DNA of 64,000 bases from the NCBI GenBank assembly GCA_002340355.1, contig DDLX01000017.1:358092-422091 (forward strand), read 5' to 3'. The position numbers and the translations under genes were made by a program. Shown in pieces: positions 18,601 through 27,550 of the stretch (positions are counted from its first letter, which is position 1; each line of letters starts with the position of its first letter). The stretch comes from Cytophagales bacterium UBA2561 (lineage in GTDB: Bacteria > Bacteroidota > Bacteroidia > Cytophagales > Thermoflexibacteraceae). The notes under the pieces are model-generated. The model was not told where the DNA came from. It made no database searches and saw only the letters and a list, made by a program, of their open reading frames with translations.

Positions 18601-18883
18601 GGATAATAACGGAAATGACCCCGCTAGTTTGACAGCCTCTATTATTCAAGCCAATGCTGATACCCAAAACCAAGACTCAAATAAAGAAAATACCATTTCC
18701 AAAAATATGAATTTAGATGCTTCGTATTATTATGAGGCAGAGTTTGGCGATGCTATTGATGGGGTTGCTAAAAAATTTGGAATCACGGAAGACCAATTGT
18801 TTAAATGGAATCCTGACCTTGACCCTGATACAAGTGGTTTTTGGGGTGGTGAAAAACTGATTATTAAAGACCCAAATCAATAA
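15692..18883 (+). CDS. Secreted multi-LysM protein with lytic-transglycosylase-like domain
   Basis: A 1063-aa exported cell-wall protein. After a signal peptide (about 1-26) comes a region resembling MltD-type SLT domains (about 50-190): FIETALQDHNVPDDFKYLLFLEST supplies the candidate catalytic Glu, followed by GFWQMR and VDER-like IDERNH; the later part is degenerate, so activity is uncertain. An acidic, Glu/Lys/Asn-rich linker (about 285-355) follows. LysM or LysM-like modules occur near 385-430, 445-490, 620-665, 670-712, 728-775, 870-912 and 1010-1060, separated by Ser/Thr/Glu-rich linkers. LysM binds peptidoglycan glycan chains. It heads a run of exported proteins (TPR, double LysM) on the same strand. 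Confidence 0.82.
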   Translation: MKYKWASLFIFSLFTAFFLSFIAWGQTVQIPEKIQFADLELELDTEAQNIIGQKTKYLTSNFLRYQKYQEHGRLYFPFIETALQDHNVPDDFKYLLFLESTHLSHNVLDGLMRPDSKGFWQMRTNEAKVMQLTINEDIDERNHIILSSNALAKFFAENNELLDNWVHTLLTKELGFTQTGEVIDKSLAGKKTMIITKDTHVYILSFLAHYITFKDKINPDPKSVKLLVYQEDANQKVQEVSQKFALTESVSDFNPWDINPDEALSKPYLVLIPVLPDEEAKVKTILGDKLIENKPKNESDNSDENAEEKSINEEIHDAENTAKEEDNTGKKSEVHEDIRAKNKEIVEETTEGSSEPIEIIQPMGDFPVLKNQSTKEINGKTYVFVEANGISAMIAQADQTATDLAKASGLTEEKFMKYNEISSKDLQTGIVYYLNKKNKTAGTKTHLLQESEDLTDVSQMYGIRKSNLLTYNILSDKPKFIKYHQIVDGETEIMGESVVEDDSIFVGGRVLNLQVKLTGKAQFKFLRRIKKTPVLTEKLEILNPTTDAPILKVEGLENTAHVVFDSEGSESISEADENIDNTVSGSDSKENTEESSAKDENLETKEPSRKTTTYQKMPITSDYYIARPNDSWSVIAYVFSIPLKDLYLWNGSNAQTTLYVKQKVRITQPPAMPKPDVHIVTKGETVSSIAQRYGMNQEDLVRRNMLLTKKLPIGCKLYLSEPKPAQGWHTVKPKETLFSIARLYGISFRDLLDWNNMTLKSKIYKGSKLALESGLINGKKSENVTQSSSNPVENTAQSSEATGNNGFSESTISEATASLISPIQTGMPDIPDPATLTMQITSKKNPDINEDNPETPAEDPNIYIVKNDTENIYEISGTTGVSTSDLKKWNNLPSGTMDLPKDTKLRITSPESTESVQDTPQPEEIPSSTEENQVSDASESTLKNTKNQEVTPDTTEQSTENTESTIVIPTDNNGNDPASLTASIIQANADTQNQDSNKENTISKNMNLDASYYYEAEFGDAIDGVAKKFGITEDQLFKWNPDLDPDTSGFWGGEKLIIKDPNQ

Positions 18884-18890
18884 AAAGTAG

Positions 18891-18898
18891 TATCTTTG
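18891..18898 (+). promoter_or_regulatory. -7 promoter element before the TPR gene
   Basis: TATCTTTG fits the TAnnTTTG consensus and lies 49 nt before the next start codon; no TTG is correctly spaced upstream, so support is moderate. Confidence 0.5.
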
Positions 18899-18947
18899 GC
18901 AAAATTTACCACCTTTTCCGAAGGTTAAAGTTTTAAATTTATAAAAT

Positions 18948-19616
18948 ATGAAACAATTGAAAGGAATATTAACTGTCCTGTTGGTGTTCTGGTGTGTCAC
19001 GGCATTCGCACAAACAGCACAGGAAGCCTATGAAAAAGGCGTAGAATTGTTTAACCAAAAAAAATATCAGGAAGGGATCGAGCAGTTCAATGTGGCAATT
19101 ACTAAAAATCCAGATTTCGTGGAAGCCTATGCCTATCGAGGAACTTCCGAATATTATCGTGGAAATGTGGACGGTGCAGGTATTAATTGGTACATCGCCA
19201 AAAATAAAGGACTGGCGGATGCTGAGAAATTAATCCAGAATTTTTTGTATGATGGTTTTGAGCCAACCAAGGTTTCAGAACGTTATATGGAAGAAGGGAA
19301 CACCAAATTTAAAGCTGGAGATTTTCAAGGCGCAATTATTTATTACACCAATGTAACTTACTTAAAACCAGATTATTACTGGGCTTATAATAAACGAGCC
19401 TATGCCAAAGCCCGTATGAAAAAGTTTCAAGAAGCAGTTTTAGATTATAACAAAGCCATTGAATTGAATCCTACTGATCCTCGTTTGTTTACCTTCCGAG
19501 GACTTGCTAAACTCCAAATGAAAGATAAAACAGGCGGATGCGAAGATATCAAAAAAGGGGTTGCTGAAGGACATAAAAATGCGGCACATTTACCCGCCGA
19601 ATTCGGTTGTAACTAA
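18948..19616 (+). CDS. Secreted TPR-repeat protein
   Basis: A 222-aa protein with a signal peptide (about 1-22, ending AFAQ) and three or four tetratricopeptide repeats: residues about 24-57 (YEKGVELFNQKKYQEGIEQF), 58-90 (YAYRGTSEYYRGNVDGA), 116-150 (GNTKFKAGDFQGAIIYY) and 151-185 (YNKRAYAKARMKKFQEAVLD). It ends with a Sel1-like GGCEDIKKGVAEGH segment. TPR folds mediate protein contacts; being exported it probably works in the periplasm. It is followed after 19 bp by a LysM protein, suggesting a shared envelope role. The precise function is unknown. Confidence 0.85.
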   Translation: MKQLKGILTVLLVFWCVTAFAQTAQEAYEKGVELFNQKKYQEGIEQFNVAITKNPDFVEAYAYRGTSEYYRGNVDGAGINWYIAKNKGLADAEKLIQNFLYDGFEPTKVSERYMEEGNTKFKAGDFQGAIIYYTNVTYLKPDYYWAYNKRAYAKARMKKFQEAVLDYNKAIELNPTDPRLFTFRGLAKLQMKDKTGGCEDIKKGVAEGHKNAAHLPAEFGCN

Positions 19617-19635
19617 CTAAAAATCAAAAAATTTT

Positions 19636-20175
19636 ATGAAAAAAGTAACAAGCATATTCCTATTTTTGATTGGATTTTTTGGCATAATCGAATTACAGGC
19701 ACAAGCAGAAAATTACCCAAGTTTAGGATATTTCCCAGATTATAAAGTGGCAGTAGAATATCAAGTACAAGCTGGTGATTATATGGGCAAAATTGCAAAA
19801 CGTTTTAAACTAAGTGCTGAACAACTTCGCCGTGCCAATTTAAAATTAGCCATGACGGACAACGTGAAAATTGGTGATATTCTGAAAATTTATCCGCCTA
19901 AAGTAGCTGGTTTAGTTGCCCCTGATGGTACACCCGCTTATACACCACCTCAAGATGAAAGTGGAAATAATAGAACAACTTCAGATACAAATAACGGCAA
20001 TGAGGAAAAGAAAAAGAGTAATTTTTTAGAATACAGAGTTCAACAAGGCGATACACTTTATGGATTAGGTAGAAAATTCAAGGTGCATCCTGAGAAAATT
20101 CGCCGTGCAAACTTGAAATTAGCCATGACAGACCATGTAGAACCAGGAGATGTCATTAAAATTCCAATTGAATAG
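19636..20175 (+). CDS. Secreted protein with two LysM domains
   Basis: A 179-aa exported protein: signal peptide (about 1-24), LysM 1 (about 38-85) and LysM 2 (about 131-178) joined by a disordered Asn/Thr/Lys linker. The two domains look like recent duplicates: both contain RRANLKLAMTD followed by V-x-x-GD. It has no catalytic domain, so it is likely a peptidoglycan-bound structural or adaptor protein. Probably cotranscribed with the upstream TPR gene. Confidence 0.87.
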   Translation: MKKVTSIFLFLIGFFGIIELQAQAENYPSLGYFPDYKVAVEYQVQAGDYMGKIAKRFKLSAEQLRRANLKLAMTDNVKIGDILKIYPPKVAGLVAPDGTPAYTPPQDESGNNRTTSDTNNGNEEKKKSNFLEYRVQQGDTLYGLGRKFKVHPEKIRRANLKLAMTDHVEPGDVIKIPIE

Positions 20176-20180
20176 ATTAT

Positions 20181-20226
20181 AAAATAGTTATAGTACAATA
20201 TTGTCAAATTGTATTATGACTATTTT
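20181..20226. terminator. Bidirectional terminator-like inverted repeat
   Basis: A 19-bp stem: 20181-20199 pairs with 20208-20226 with two G-T wobbles and an 8-nt loop, flanked by A and T runs on the outer arms. It sits between converging genes and its right arm includes the stop codon of the minus-strand gene. Confidence 0.8.
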
Positions 20227-22384
20227 ACATTCCAATTTTTAACCCCATTACAATAATATCATCTACCTGTTTTGTTTCTCCCTGCCATTCTTGGAGTGTT
20301 TCTTCTAATATTTGATATTGTTCTGTACAGGATTTTGGATAAATCTCTAACAATAAACGTTTAAAATTCTTTGATAAATATTTTCTGTTTTCTTCTCCTC
20401 CAATTTGGTCGGCAAATCCATCCGAAAACAAATATAACTGGTCATCTTTTTGTAAATCAATAACTTGTGTTGAAAAAGGTTTTTCGTTACGATAAATCGC
20501 AATGGGTTGCTTATCAGCTTTGATATCAAATAAAGTATGGTTCTCACTTGTGATTGTTTTGAACTTTGAAGTATCTAGTAAGGGTTGTTTTGCCGAATTG
20601 GAACGAACCAAATACAAAGAATTGTATGCCCCTGAAAACTCTACCTTTTTTTGCTCTAAGTCCATAATACACAAGGCTAAATCCATTCCGTCCTTCGATT
20701 CATTGATTTTCCCTTTTTGTCGAAGCGCACTTTTGATTTTAATACGAAGTTGATCAAGAATTTCTCCTGCATTTTTACAATCTAACTCTGTAATGATTTC
20801 ATCTAAGAAATTCATCCCAAGAACACTCATAAAAGCTCCCGGTACCCCATGTCCTGTACAATCAGCAACAACCAAGTACATTTTTCGGCAAATTGTTTTG
20901 AGCCAATAAAAATCACCACTTACGATATCTCTTGGACGATAAAATACAAATGATTCAGGAAAAAGAGATTTCAATTCTTCTAGAGAAGGTAGTAAGGCTT
21001 GTTGAATTCTTCGAGCATATTGGATACTACTTGTCATATTCTCGTGCATCTTTTCGATGGTGTGTGTATGCTCTTGCAAACGTTCGAGAATAGTTTTTAA
21101 CTCTTCATTTGCCTGATTAAGCTCAGTATTCGAAGTATTTAACTCACTGGTTACAGTTGTAATTAACTTATTGAGAGCCTGTAAAATAATCGTTTTTTTA
21201 TCGGGTTTATCAGTTGCTATTTGAGTATTGGCTTTTTCAATATTTTCGGAGGGCAATCGGTCTGTATTTTCCGATAAGATTGCCATTGTTAGAGTTTCAT
21301 TCAGAAGTAAATTACACGAATCTCCATGATAAAATTCGCCATATGTAAAAAATCCCACCGAAGGAGCTAAAGCTTTGAAGGGATTGAGTTCCAGTTGCAT
21401 AGAATCCCGTAAAAAGCTCAAACGTACAATACACGAGAAAAGCCAAATACTTTCAACGGGAATATTCGCCACTTTATGAACCAACTGAGAACGTTCTTGC
21501 AAAATACTTTCGAGATGTCCATAACTAAATTGAAAAACGTCCCCTTGTTCAATAGTTGCTCCCAATACAAGTGCTTTTTCGGGAGTTGCTGAGCCAATTG
21601 CACGAGCGACTAATGTACCATCTTGATGAAAAATTAGCGGAAATTCTAATCCCGAAAGTGGGAAATTATTCATGACTGCCTTACCCAAATATTTCTCATA
21701 AACTTCTGCGGCAGGCATACCATCAATTTCTTGAAGAATATTTTTTTCGGCTTTACTAACTGTAAATTTTTTACCGATAGGTTCCCAATTCAAATGATAA
21801 TCGGTTGTGATTTGCAAAGAATCGCTGTGCATTAAGGCAAAGACTGCCCCTTGACTAGTGATAGCTTCATTAGTAAATACATACTGATTTTTGTACAACA
21901 AATTATCTCCAGCAATTCCTCCAAAAACAGGCAAATCGGGGTATAAATCGGAAAATCCTTTTAAAATTTGTGTAGTACGATAAGTCTCAAAATCCATGAA
22001 AGTTAGGATTCCTTTGGTATTGGGACGGATAAAGTTTTGGTCAATATGAGAAATAACATCATTTTCATTAGGTATCTCTTCATATTTGACCAGCTCTACG
22101 TTCACACTGGTTTGCTCAAAAAACGTAAATGATAAAACGACTTTTTCTTGAGACATTTTTCCATCCATAATTTCGCCTGCTGTTGTAGCTCCAATAATCT
22201 GATGATTGGGGCAGACCTTGTTTAGAATGGAGAGTATTTCTCGAAGTTTAGGAAGTTCAGGTATCCCCGAAAAAACCTGAATAAGTACTGATTTTGCTTC
22301 TTTTTGAGAATCCTGAAAATCAGTCTCTTGAACAAAATCTGTAAGCTGTTCTTCGTTGTAAAAGTACGTATTAAGCGTTTTCAT
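20225..22384 (-). CDS. FIST-domain sensor fused to SpoIIE PP2C phosphatase
   Basis: A 719-aa soluble protein. The N-terminal part is a FIST sensory pair: FIST_N (about 30-220; IIGATTAGEI, VFGGIAGDN) and FIST_C (about 225-375; GYFTYGE-like GFFTYGEFY segment). FIST modules are predicted small-molecule, perhaps amino-acid, sensors usually seen on kinases, cyclases and chemoreceptors. A coiled coil (about 395-465) leads to the SpoIIE phosphatase (about 475-719) with GDFYW, DCTGHG, GMDLAL, FSDGF and VDDI motifs. No membrane segments, so it reads a cytoplasmic cue. It starts 54 bp after the stop of the GAF-SpoIIE gene upstream and is probably cotranscribed with it. Confidence 0.87.
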   Translation of the reverse strand: MKTLNTYFYNEEQLTDFVQETDFQDSQKEAKSVLIQVFSGIPELPKLREILSILNKVCPNHQIIGATTAGEIMDGKMSQEKVVLSFTFFEQTSVNVELVKYEEIPNENDVISHIDQNFIRPNTKGILTFMDFETYRTTQILKGFSDLYPDLPVFGGIAGDNLLYKNQYVFTNEAITSQGAVFALMHSDSLQITTDYHLNWEPIGKKFTVSKAEKNILQEIDGMPAAEVYEKYLGKAVMNNFPLSGLEFPLIFHQDGTLVARAIGSATPEKALVLGATIEQGDVFQFSYGHLESILQERSQLVHKVANIPVESIWLFSCIVRLSFLRDSMQLELNPFKALAPSVGFFTYGEFYHGDSCNLLLNETLTMAILSENTDRLPSENIEKANTQIATDKPDKKTIILQALNKLITTVTSELNTSNTELNQANEELKTILERLQEHTHTIEKMHENMTSSIQYARRIQQALLPSLEELKSLFPESFVFYRPRDIVSGDFYWLKTICRKMYLVVADCTGHGVPGAFMSVLGMNFLDEIITELDCKNAGEILDQLRIKIKSALRQKGKINESKDGMDLALCIMDLEQKKVEFSGAYNSLYLVRSNSAKQPLLDTSKFKTITSENHTLFDIKADKQPIAIYRNEKPFSTQVIDLQKDDQLYLFSDGFADQIGGEENRKYLSKNFKRLLLEIYPKSCTEQYQILEETLQEWQGETKQVDDIIVMGLKIGM

Positions 22385-22438
22385 GATTTCAATTTACGTC
22401 TTGTTGACTTTTGTTTTTAGGGGCAAAAACCTTGCAAA

Positions 22439-24478
22439 TTATTTGAACTTAACCATAACAAACGTATGGTCATCATGAGGTTCTTTATTCCCTAAAAATT
22501 CATGCAAATCTTCTAACAAAAGTCGGGTAAAGTCTTGGGTTGGTGTAGCATGAAATTTTTCAAAAAAATCTTTAAGTCGTTCGTAACCATATTCCTGACG
22601 GGATTCGTCATTTTCAGCTTCGACAATTCCATCTGTATAGAGCAAAAGCATATCTTCGGAATGATAATGAAAGGCTTCCACTTGAATATGATTTTCGTAT
22701 TTTTTTCGTAGAATTCCTAAGCCTAAACCTTCACCACTTAGGTAACTTGCTGTTTTTGTGGTATTTGAAAAATATAAAGTGGGGCAATGTCCCGCACGAG
22801 CATAGTAAACTTTTTCTTGTTCAATATCAATAATAAAATAGGTTGCCGTCATGAACGAACCTCGTCCCAAACATCGACAAAGGGCATCATTGGCAAATTT
22901 CATGAACAAATCAGGCGTTAAATCCAGTTGCACAAGGGTGTGAAAAACACCTTTCATTTGTGCCATATTGAATGCTGCCGAAGTCCCTTTTCCCGATACA
23001 TCTCCAATAATTAAGGCGTATTTTTTGGGAGAAAGTTGAAAATAATCATAATAATCTCCTCCAACTTCCTCAAAAGAAAAAGATTTTGCAATAATTTCAA
23101 CATGCTCATTCTCAATTTGAAGTTTAGGTAAAAGACGTTTTTGAACCCTTTTAGCCGTCATCATTTCTCCTTTATACCGTTCATTTTCAACAGCTTCAGA
23201 GACTAGTTTGAAATTATCCAATGTCAAACCTGCTTGAGCAGCATAGGTATTCACCAAATTAATCATCACGTTATCAAAGGCATTACTCATTTTTTTGAGC
23301 ATAACCATTGCTCCCAAAACTTCATTTTGTTGAGATAATAAAGGCACTGCCAACACTGATCCGAAAGAAATGGGATTTTCTTTTGATTTGGAAAGCATTT
23401 TTCGGGATAACCGCAACAAATCCGAATAGTCATAGCCTGTTTCGAGAATGGCTTTTCGAATGGTTTCAGCTTCGTCTTTTTCGATATTCTTACAAATAAA
23501 CCGCTCGTGAGGTACTTTAATTTCGAGCCAAACCGCATCAGCTTTGAGGGTATTAACAGCACTATCCAGTAAGGTCTCATAAATTTGCTCCTCATTTTGT
23601 CCCTCCAAAATGGATTCTGTAACTTGCTGATGACCAGATATTTTTGAAAATTTTTCTTCAAAAACGGAAGAAGTTGGCAAATTAAAAAGAGTTACTAAAG
23701 TGGAAGCTAATCCATAAATCGCTGTAAAATAGGTTAAGGAAGATAAAAAAACACTTTGTGACAAATCGACTGAAATGGGACGAAGTGCGGTGTTTTCATT
23801 CAAAATTTCATGGAAATACCACAAACACCCCATAATGATACTGATAAAAACCAGAGTCATAATTTTTTGTCGAAAGTTCATAAACGCAATCCAACTAAGA
23901 TGAACGGATAATACCAACGACAATACCAACAATAAAATAACAAAAGGAAGGAATAGTAATTTGATAAAGCTACTGTGAAAAAAGTGTAGGAATAAAGACG
24001 TAATTAGCAGATATTCAAATATATACCAAATTTTATTAATATATCGAATTCGGGTGTATAGAATTAATTTTTTCCATTTTAGAAAGATGGATAGCATGAA
24101 AAAAATCATTAATCCCAATTCGACTTGGTACAGGAAATTGAGGAGTAGAAAAGTCGTATCTGACCGATGCTCTGATATTTCGGTCATAAAAAAATTAATA
24201 ATGACAGAAGAAAAGGTACAAATTGTGGCGGTCGAACATAACCCCCACAACATTTTATAAAAGTCAATAGCAGTCTCAAGATCTTGTCTTTTTTGGAGAT
24301 AAATGTAAGTTGAAAAGATAAAAAAATTGAGAGAAGAAGCTTTGACAACCAATGGAATATCTATACGTTCATTATTTAGGATAAAGTATTGTTCCATCAG
24401 TAGTAAACTGACCAAAGCAATCCATCCTGTAATGCCAAGTATAGCGAATAATTGTTTTGATTTGTCTTCTGTTAGCAT
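22439..24478 (-). CDS. Membrane-anchored GAF-SpoIIE PP2C phosphatase
   Basis: A 679-aa protein: about eight hydrophobic segments in residues 10-265, then a GAF domain (about 285-445; SVLAVPLLSQQNEVLGAMVM), a short helix and an RsbU-type SpoIIE phosphatase (about 465-679) with GGDYYDYF, GDVSGKG, LLYTDGIVEAE and DDHTF motifs. The VSGKG and YTDGIVEA variants set it in the RsbU branch, different from the DCTGHG branch of the other three phosphatases here. It likely controls a phospho-switch cascade in response to membrane or small-ligand input. A promoter with a hairpin precedes it; the FIST-SpoIIE gene follows. Confidence 0.88.
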   Translation of the reverse strand: MLTEDKSKQLFAILGITGWIALVSLLLMEQYFILNNERIDIPLVVKASSLNFFIFSTYIYLQKRQDLETAIDFYKMLWGLCSTATICTFSSVIINFFMTEISEHRSDTTFLLLNFLYQVELGLMIFFMLSIFLKWKKLILYTRIRYINKIWYIFEYLLITSLFLHFFHSSFIKLLFLPFVILLLVLSLVLSVHLSWIAFMNFRQKIMTLVFISIIMGCLWYFHEILNENTALRPISVDLSQSVFLSSLTYFTAIYGLASTLVTLFNLPTSSVFEEKFSKISGHQQVTESILEGQNEEQIYETLLDSAVNTLKADAVWLEIKVPHERFICKNIEKDEAETIRKAILETGYDYSDLLRLSRKMLSKSKENPISFGSVLAVPLLSQQNEVLGAMVMLKKMSNAFDNVMINLVNTYAAQAGLTLDNFKLVSEAVENERYKGEMMTAKRVQKRLLPKLQIENEHVEIIAKSFSFEEVGGDYYDYFQLSPKKYALIIGDVSGKGTSAAFNMAQMKGVFHTLVQLDLTPDLFMKFANDALCRCLGRGSFMTATYFIIDIEQEKVYYARAGHCPTLYFSNTTKTASYLSGEGLGLGILRKKYENHIQVEAFHYHSEDMLLLYTDGIVEAENDESRQEYGYERLKDFFEKFHATPTQDFTRLLLEDLHEFLGNKEPHDDHTFVMVKFK

Positions 24479-24496
24479 GAAAAACTTTAAAATCGA

Positions 24497-24529
24497 ACCT
24501 TTGACAAAGAAAAAACTCTGTCAAAGGTA
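24497..24529 (-). promoter_or_regulatory. Promoter -7 element inside a 10-bp inverted repeat
   Basis: On the minus strand TACCTTTG occupies 24529-24522 and is part of the right arm of a perfect inverted repeat ACCTTTGACA (24497-24506) / TGTCAAAGGT (24519-24528) with a 12-nt spacer. A TTG lies 17 nt further upstream. The start codon is 18 bp below the left arm. It could be an operator or, if transcription starts upstream, a leader hairpin. Confidence 0.6.
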
Positions 24530-24627
24530 ATGTAGATGACTTATTCCAACCTATAAAGTTACATTTTTATCATGGTGTGAACAAATCAAATAAAAATTAA
24601 AGCCAAAAAAATACTTGCTCGCCTGTT

Positions 24628-26094
24628 TTATCGGCTGTAATTAGGAGCTTCTCGTGTGATAATAATATCATGCGGATGACTTTCCCGAACCCCTGCGGCA
24701 GTAATCTTGACGAAATTTGCTTTCTGAAGTGCTTCAATATTAACGGCACCACAATAACCCATACCTGCCTTGATACCACCTACCAACTGATATAATACTT
24801 CGGAAACTGTCCCTTTGTAGGGAACTCGCCCAACAATACCTTCAGGAACTAATTTTTTAACATCATCTTCAGCATCTTGAAAATAACGGTCTTTCGAGCC
24901 TTCTTCCATTGCTTGCACCGAACCCATACCTCGATACGTTTTGAATTTTCGACCTTCTAGTAAAACCATTTCACCAGGAGCCTCTTCTGTTCCTGCCAGT
25001 AGTGAACCTATCATTACGGTATCTGCACCACCTGCAATAGCCTTAACAATATCCCCTGAAAATCGGATACCCCCATCTGCAATAACAGGAACACCTGTAC
25101 CACGCAATGCTTCGGCGGCTTCCATGACAGCTGAAAGTTGAGGTACACCAACTCCTGCAATAATTCGAGTCGTACAAATACTTCCAGGTCCTACACCTAC
25201 TTTGACGGCATCAGCACCAGCATCAGCCAAAGCTTTTGCGCCTTCACCCGTAGCTACATTGCCCACAATTAAATTAAGTTCTGGAAATTGTAAGCGAAGT
25301 GACTTTAAGGCATCAATTACACCTTTGGAATGTCCATGAGCCGTATCAATACTAACGACATCTACACCAGCATTTACCAACGCCTCAACTCGTTCTCGTA
25401 AATCAGGTGTGACTCCAACAGCTGCCCCAACTCGTAAACGTCCATATTGGTCTTTACAAGCATTCGGACGATCTTTCTTTTTCAGAATGTCTTTGTAAGT
25501 AATTAATCCTTTGAGTTTATACTCATTATCAACAATAGGTAATTTCTCAATTTTATATTGTTGTAAAATCTCCTCTGCACCCATCAAATCTACATCTACA
25601 GGAGCTGTAATCAAATTCTCTTTTGTCATAATTTGACTCACAGGAACTGATAAGTCTTTTTCGAAACGTAAATCTCGATTAGTAATAATCCCGATTAGTG
25701 TCCCTTCGTCGTCAATGATGGGAATGCCTCCAATTTTGGCATCAGTCATAATGGCGAGAGTCTCACCGAGTGTAGCAGTTGGCGGAAGTGTAATCGGGTC
25801 GAGAATCATACCACTTTCCGAACGCTTGACACGGCGCACTTGGTCAGCTTGGCGTTCGATAGACATATTTTTATGAATAAATCCGATGCCTCCTTCGTGG
25901 GCTACAGCAATCGCCATATCCGATTCTGTGACCGTATCCATTGCCGCCGAAACGAGCGGTACATTGAGCGTAATGTTTCGAGTGAGGTTCGAAATGGTGT
26001 TTGTCTCACGAGGTAAAATCTCTGAGTAAGCGGGTTTTAGAAGCACATCATCATAAGTGAGTGCCTCCGAAATAGAATAGGATGATGAAACCAT
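24628..26094 (-). CDS. guaB: IMP dehydrogenase
   Basis: GuaB, 488 aa, full length: oxidises IMP to XMP with NAD+, the committed step to GTP. The TIM barrel is split by a CBS pair (about 95-205). The catalytic loop GPGSICTTR gives the nucleophilic Cys, the phosphate-binding segment is ADGGIRFSGD, and the flap/C-terminal motifs (RGMGSVQAMEEGSKDRYFQ; PEGIVGRVPYKG) are intact. The start matches the family. A good promoter (26132-26162) lies upstream. It stands alone; guaA is not adjacent. The gene sits between signalling genes without an obvious functional tie. Confidence 0.97.
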   Translation of the reverse strand: MVSSSYSISEALTYDDVLLKPAYSEILPRETNTISNLTRNITLNVPLVSAAMDTVTESDMAIAVAHEGGIGFIHKNMSIERQADQVRRVKRSESGMILDPITLPPTATLGETLAIMTDAKIGGIPIIDDEGTLIGIITNRDLRFEKDLSVPVSQIMTKENLITAPVDVDLMGAEEILQQYKIEKLPIVDNEYKLKGLITYKDILKKKDRPNACKDQYGRLRVGAAVGVTPDLRERVEALVNAGVDVVSIDTAHGHSKGVIDALKSLRLQFPELNLIVGNVATGEGAKALADAGADAVKVGVGPGSICTTRIIAGVGVPQLSAVMEAAEALRGTGVPVIADGGIRFSGDIVKAIAGGADTVMIGSLLAGTEEAPGEMVLLEGRKFKTYRGMGSVQAMEEGSKDRYFQDAEDDVKKLVPEGIVGRVPYKGTVSEVLYQLVGGIKAGMGYCGAVNIEALQKANFVKITAAGVRESHPHDIIITREAPNYSR

Positions 26095-26131
26095 AGCAAA
26101 TGCAAACGTTTAAGAGTTCATATTTGCCTGC

Positions 26132-26162
26132 CAAAAGTACCTCTTTTCCATTAGAAACCCAA
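26132..26162 (-). promoter_or_regulatory. Promoter of guaB
   Basis: On the minus strand TTG (26162-26160), 20 nt, TACTTTTG (26139-26132), then about 33 nt of leader to the guaB ATG. A near-perfect match to the Bacteroidota consensus. Confidence 0.8.
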
Positions 26163-26332
26163 TTTATACTGAAAAATCACTCTCAAATTTCAAGAAAATT
26201 TAGACGAAAGGTGTGTTATTTTCGGTTTATTTTTGTTTATTTGTCCAGTAATCACGTATTCGGAAAGGCAATTGAACGGATAAGTGGTCTTATCTTCCAA
26301 TTCAATAAGCCGTTTACCTTAAACCCTCAAAA

Positions 26333-27523
26333 ATGAATATTCACGAATATCAGGCGAAAGAAATTTTGCAAAGCTACGGCGTTCGGATTCAGCGCGGTAT
26401 GGTAGCAGATACTCCCGAAAAAGCTCTTGAAGCCGCACGACAATTGAATGAAGAAACAGGCACAGAGTGGTATGTCATCAAAGCCCAAATCCACGCAGGT
26501 GGACGAGGAAAAGGCGGTGGGGTAAAACTTGCCAAAAACCTTGACCAAGTTACTGATATCTCGAATGATATTATCGGGATGCAATTAGTAACTCACCAAA
26601 CAGGTCCTGAAGGCAAAAAGGTTCATAAAGTCTTGATTGCTGAGGATGTGTACTATCCTGGTGAGTCCGAAACCAAAGAATTCTATCTCAGTATTTTATT
26701 GGATAGAGCTACAGGACAAAACGTCATCATGGCAAGTACAGAAGGTGGAATGGACATCGAAGAAGTTGCGGAAAAAACTCCTGAGAAAATTATCAAAGAG
26801 TGGATTGACCCTGCGGTTGGTTTACAAGGTTTTCAGGCTCGAAAAATCGCTTTCGCACTGGGCTTGTCAGGAAATGCTTTCAAAGAAATGGTGAAATTCG
26901 TTTTTTCATTGTATAAAGCTTATGAAGCAACTGATTCTTCTTTATTCGAAATCAATCCTGTATTGAAAACTTCGGATAATAAAATTTTGGCAGTTGATGC
27001 AAAAGTGAATTTAGACGATAACGCTTTGTTCCGTCACAAAGATTTGGCTGCTTTGCGTGACATCACTGAAGAAGACCCTACTGAAGTAGAGGCTGGCGAA
27101 GCTGGATTGAACTACGTTAAATTAGATGGAAACGTAGGCTGTATGGTCAATGGTGCTGGTTTGGCAATGGCAACAATGGATATTATCAAGCTTTCTGGTG
27201 GTGACCCTGCTAACTTCTTAGATGTTGGAGGTGGTGCAAATGCAGAAACAGTAGAATCAGGTTTCCGAATTATTTTGAAAGACCCTAACGTAAAAGCAAT
27301 TTTGATTAATATCTTTGGCGGTATTGTTCGTTGCGATCGTGTGGCAAATGGTGTTGTAGAAGCCTACAAGAAAATTGGAAATATTGACGTTCCTATTATT
27401 GTTCGTTTACAAGGTACAAATGCTGAAGAGGGTGCAAAAGTTATCGAAGAATCTGGTTTAGAAGTAACCTCTGCTATTGTTCTTAAAGATGCAGCTCAAA
27501 AGGTCAAAGAAGCATTAGCTTAG
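26333..27523 (+). CDS. sucC: Succinyl-CoA ligase beta subunit
   Basis: SucC, 396 aa: the ATP-grasp subunit of the TCA-cycle enzyme that makes ATP or GTP from succinyl-CoA. Typical segments: MNIHEYQAKEILQSYGV, VIKAQIHAGGRGKGGGVKL, the FEINPV metal-binding strand, NGAGLAMATMDIIK, and LINIFGGIVRCDRVANG. Length and start are standard. sucD, often the next gene, is absent; a terminator follows directly, so the two subunits are encoded apart. A TATTTTTG at 26228-26235 may be its -7 element. Confidence 0.97.
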   Translation: MNIHEYQAKEILQSYGVRIQRGMVADTPEKALEAARQLNEETGTEWYVIKAQIHAGGRGKGGGVKLAKNLDQVTDISNDIIGMQLVTHQTGPEGKKVHKVLIAEDVYYPGESETKEFYLSILLDRATGQNVIMASTEGGMDIEEVAEKTPEKIIKEWIDPAVGLQGFQARKIAFALGLSGNAFKEMVKFVFSLYKAYEATDSSLFEINPVLKTSDNKILAVDAKVNLDDNALFRHKDLAALRDITEEDPTEVEAGEAGLNYVKLDGNVGCMVNGAGLAMATMDIIKLSGGDPANFLDVGGGANAETVESGFRIILKDPNVKAILINIFGGIVRCDRVANGVVEAYKKIGNIDVPIIVRLQGTNAEEGAKVIEESGLEVTSAIVLKDAAQKVKEALA

Positions 27524-27550
27524 TTGATTTTCAACAATAAAAACTTAAAG

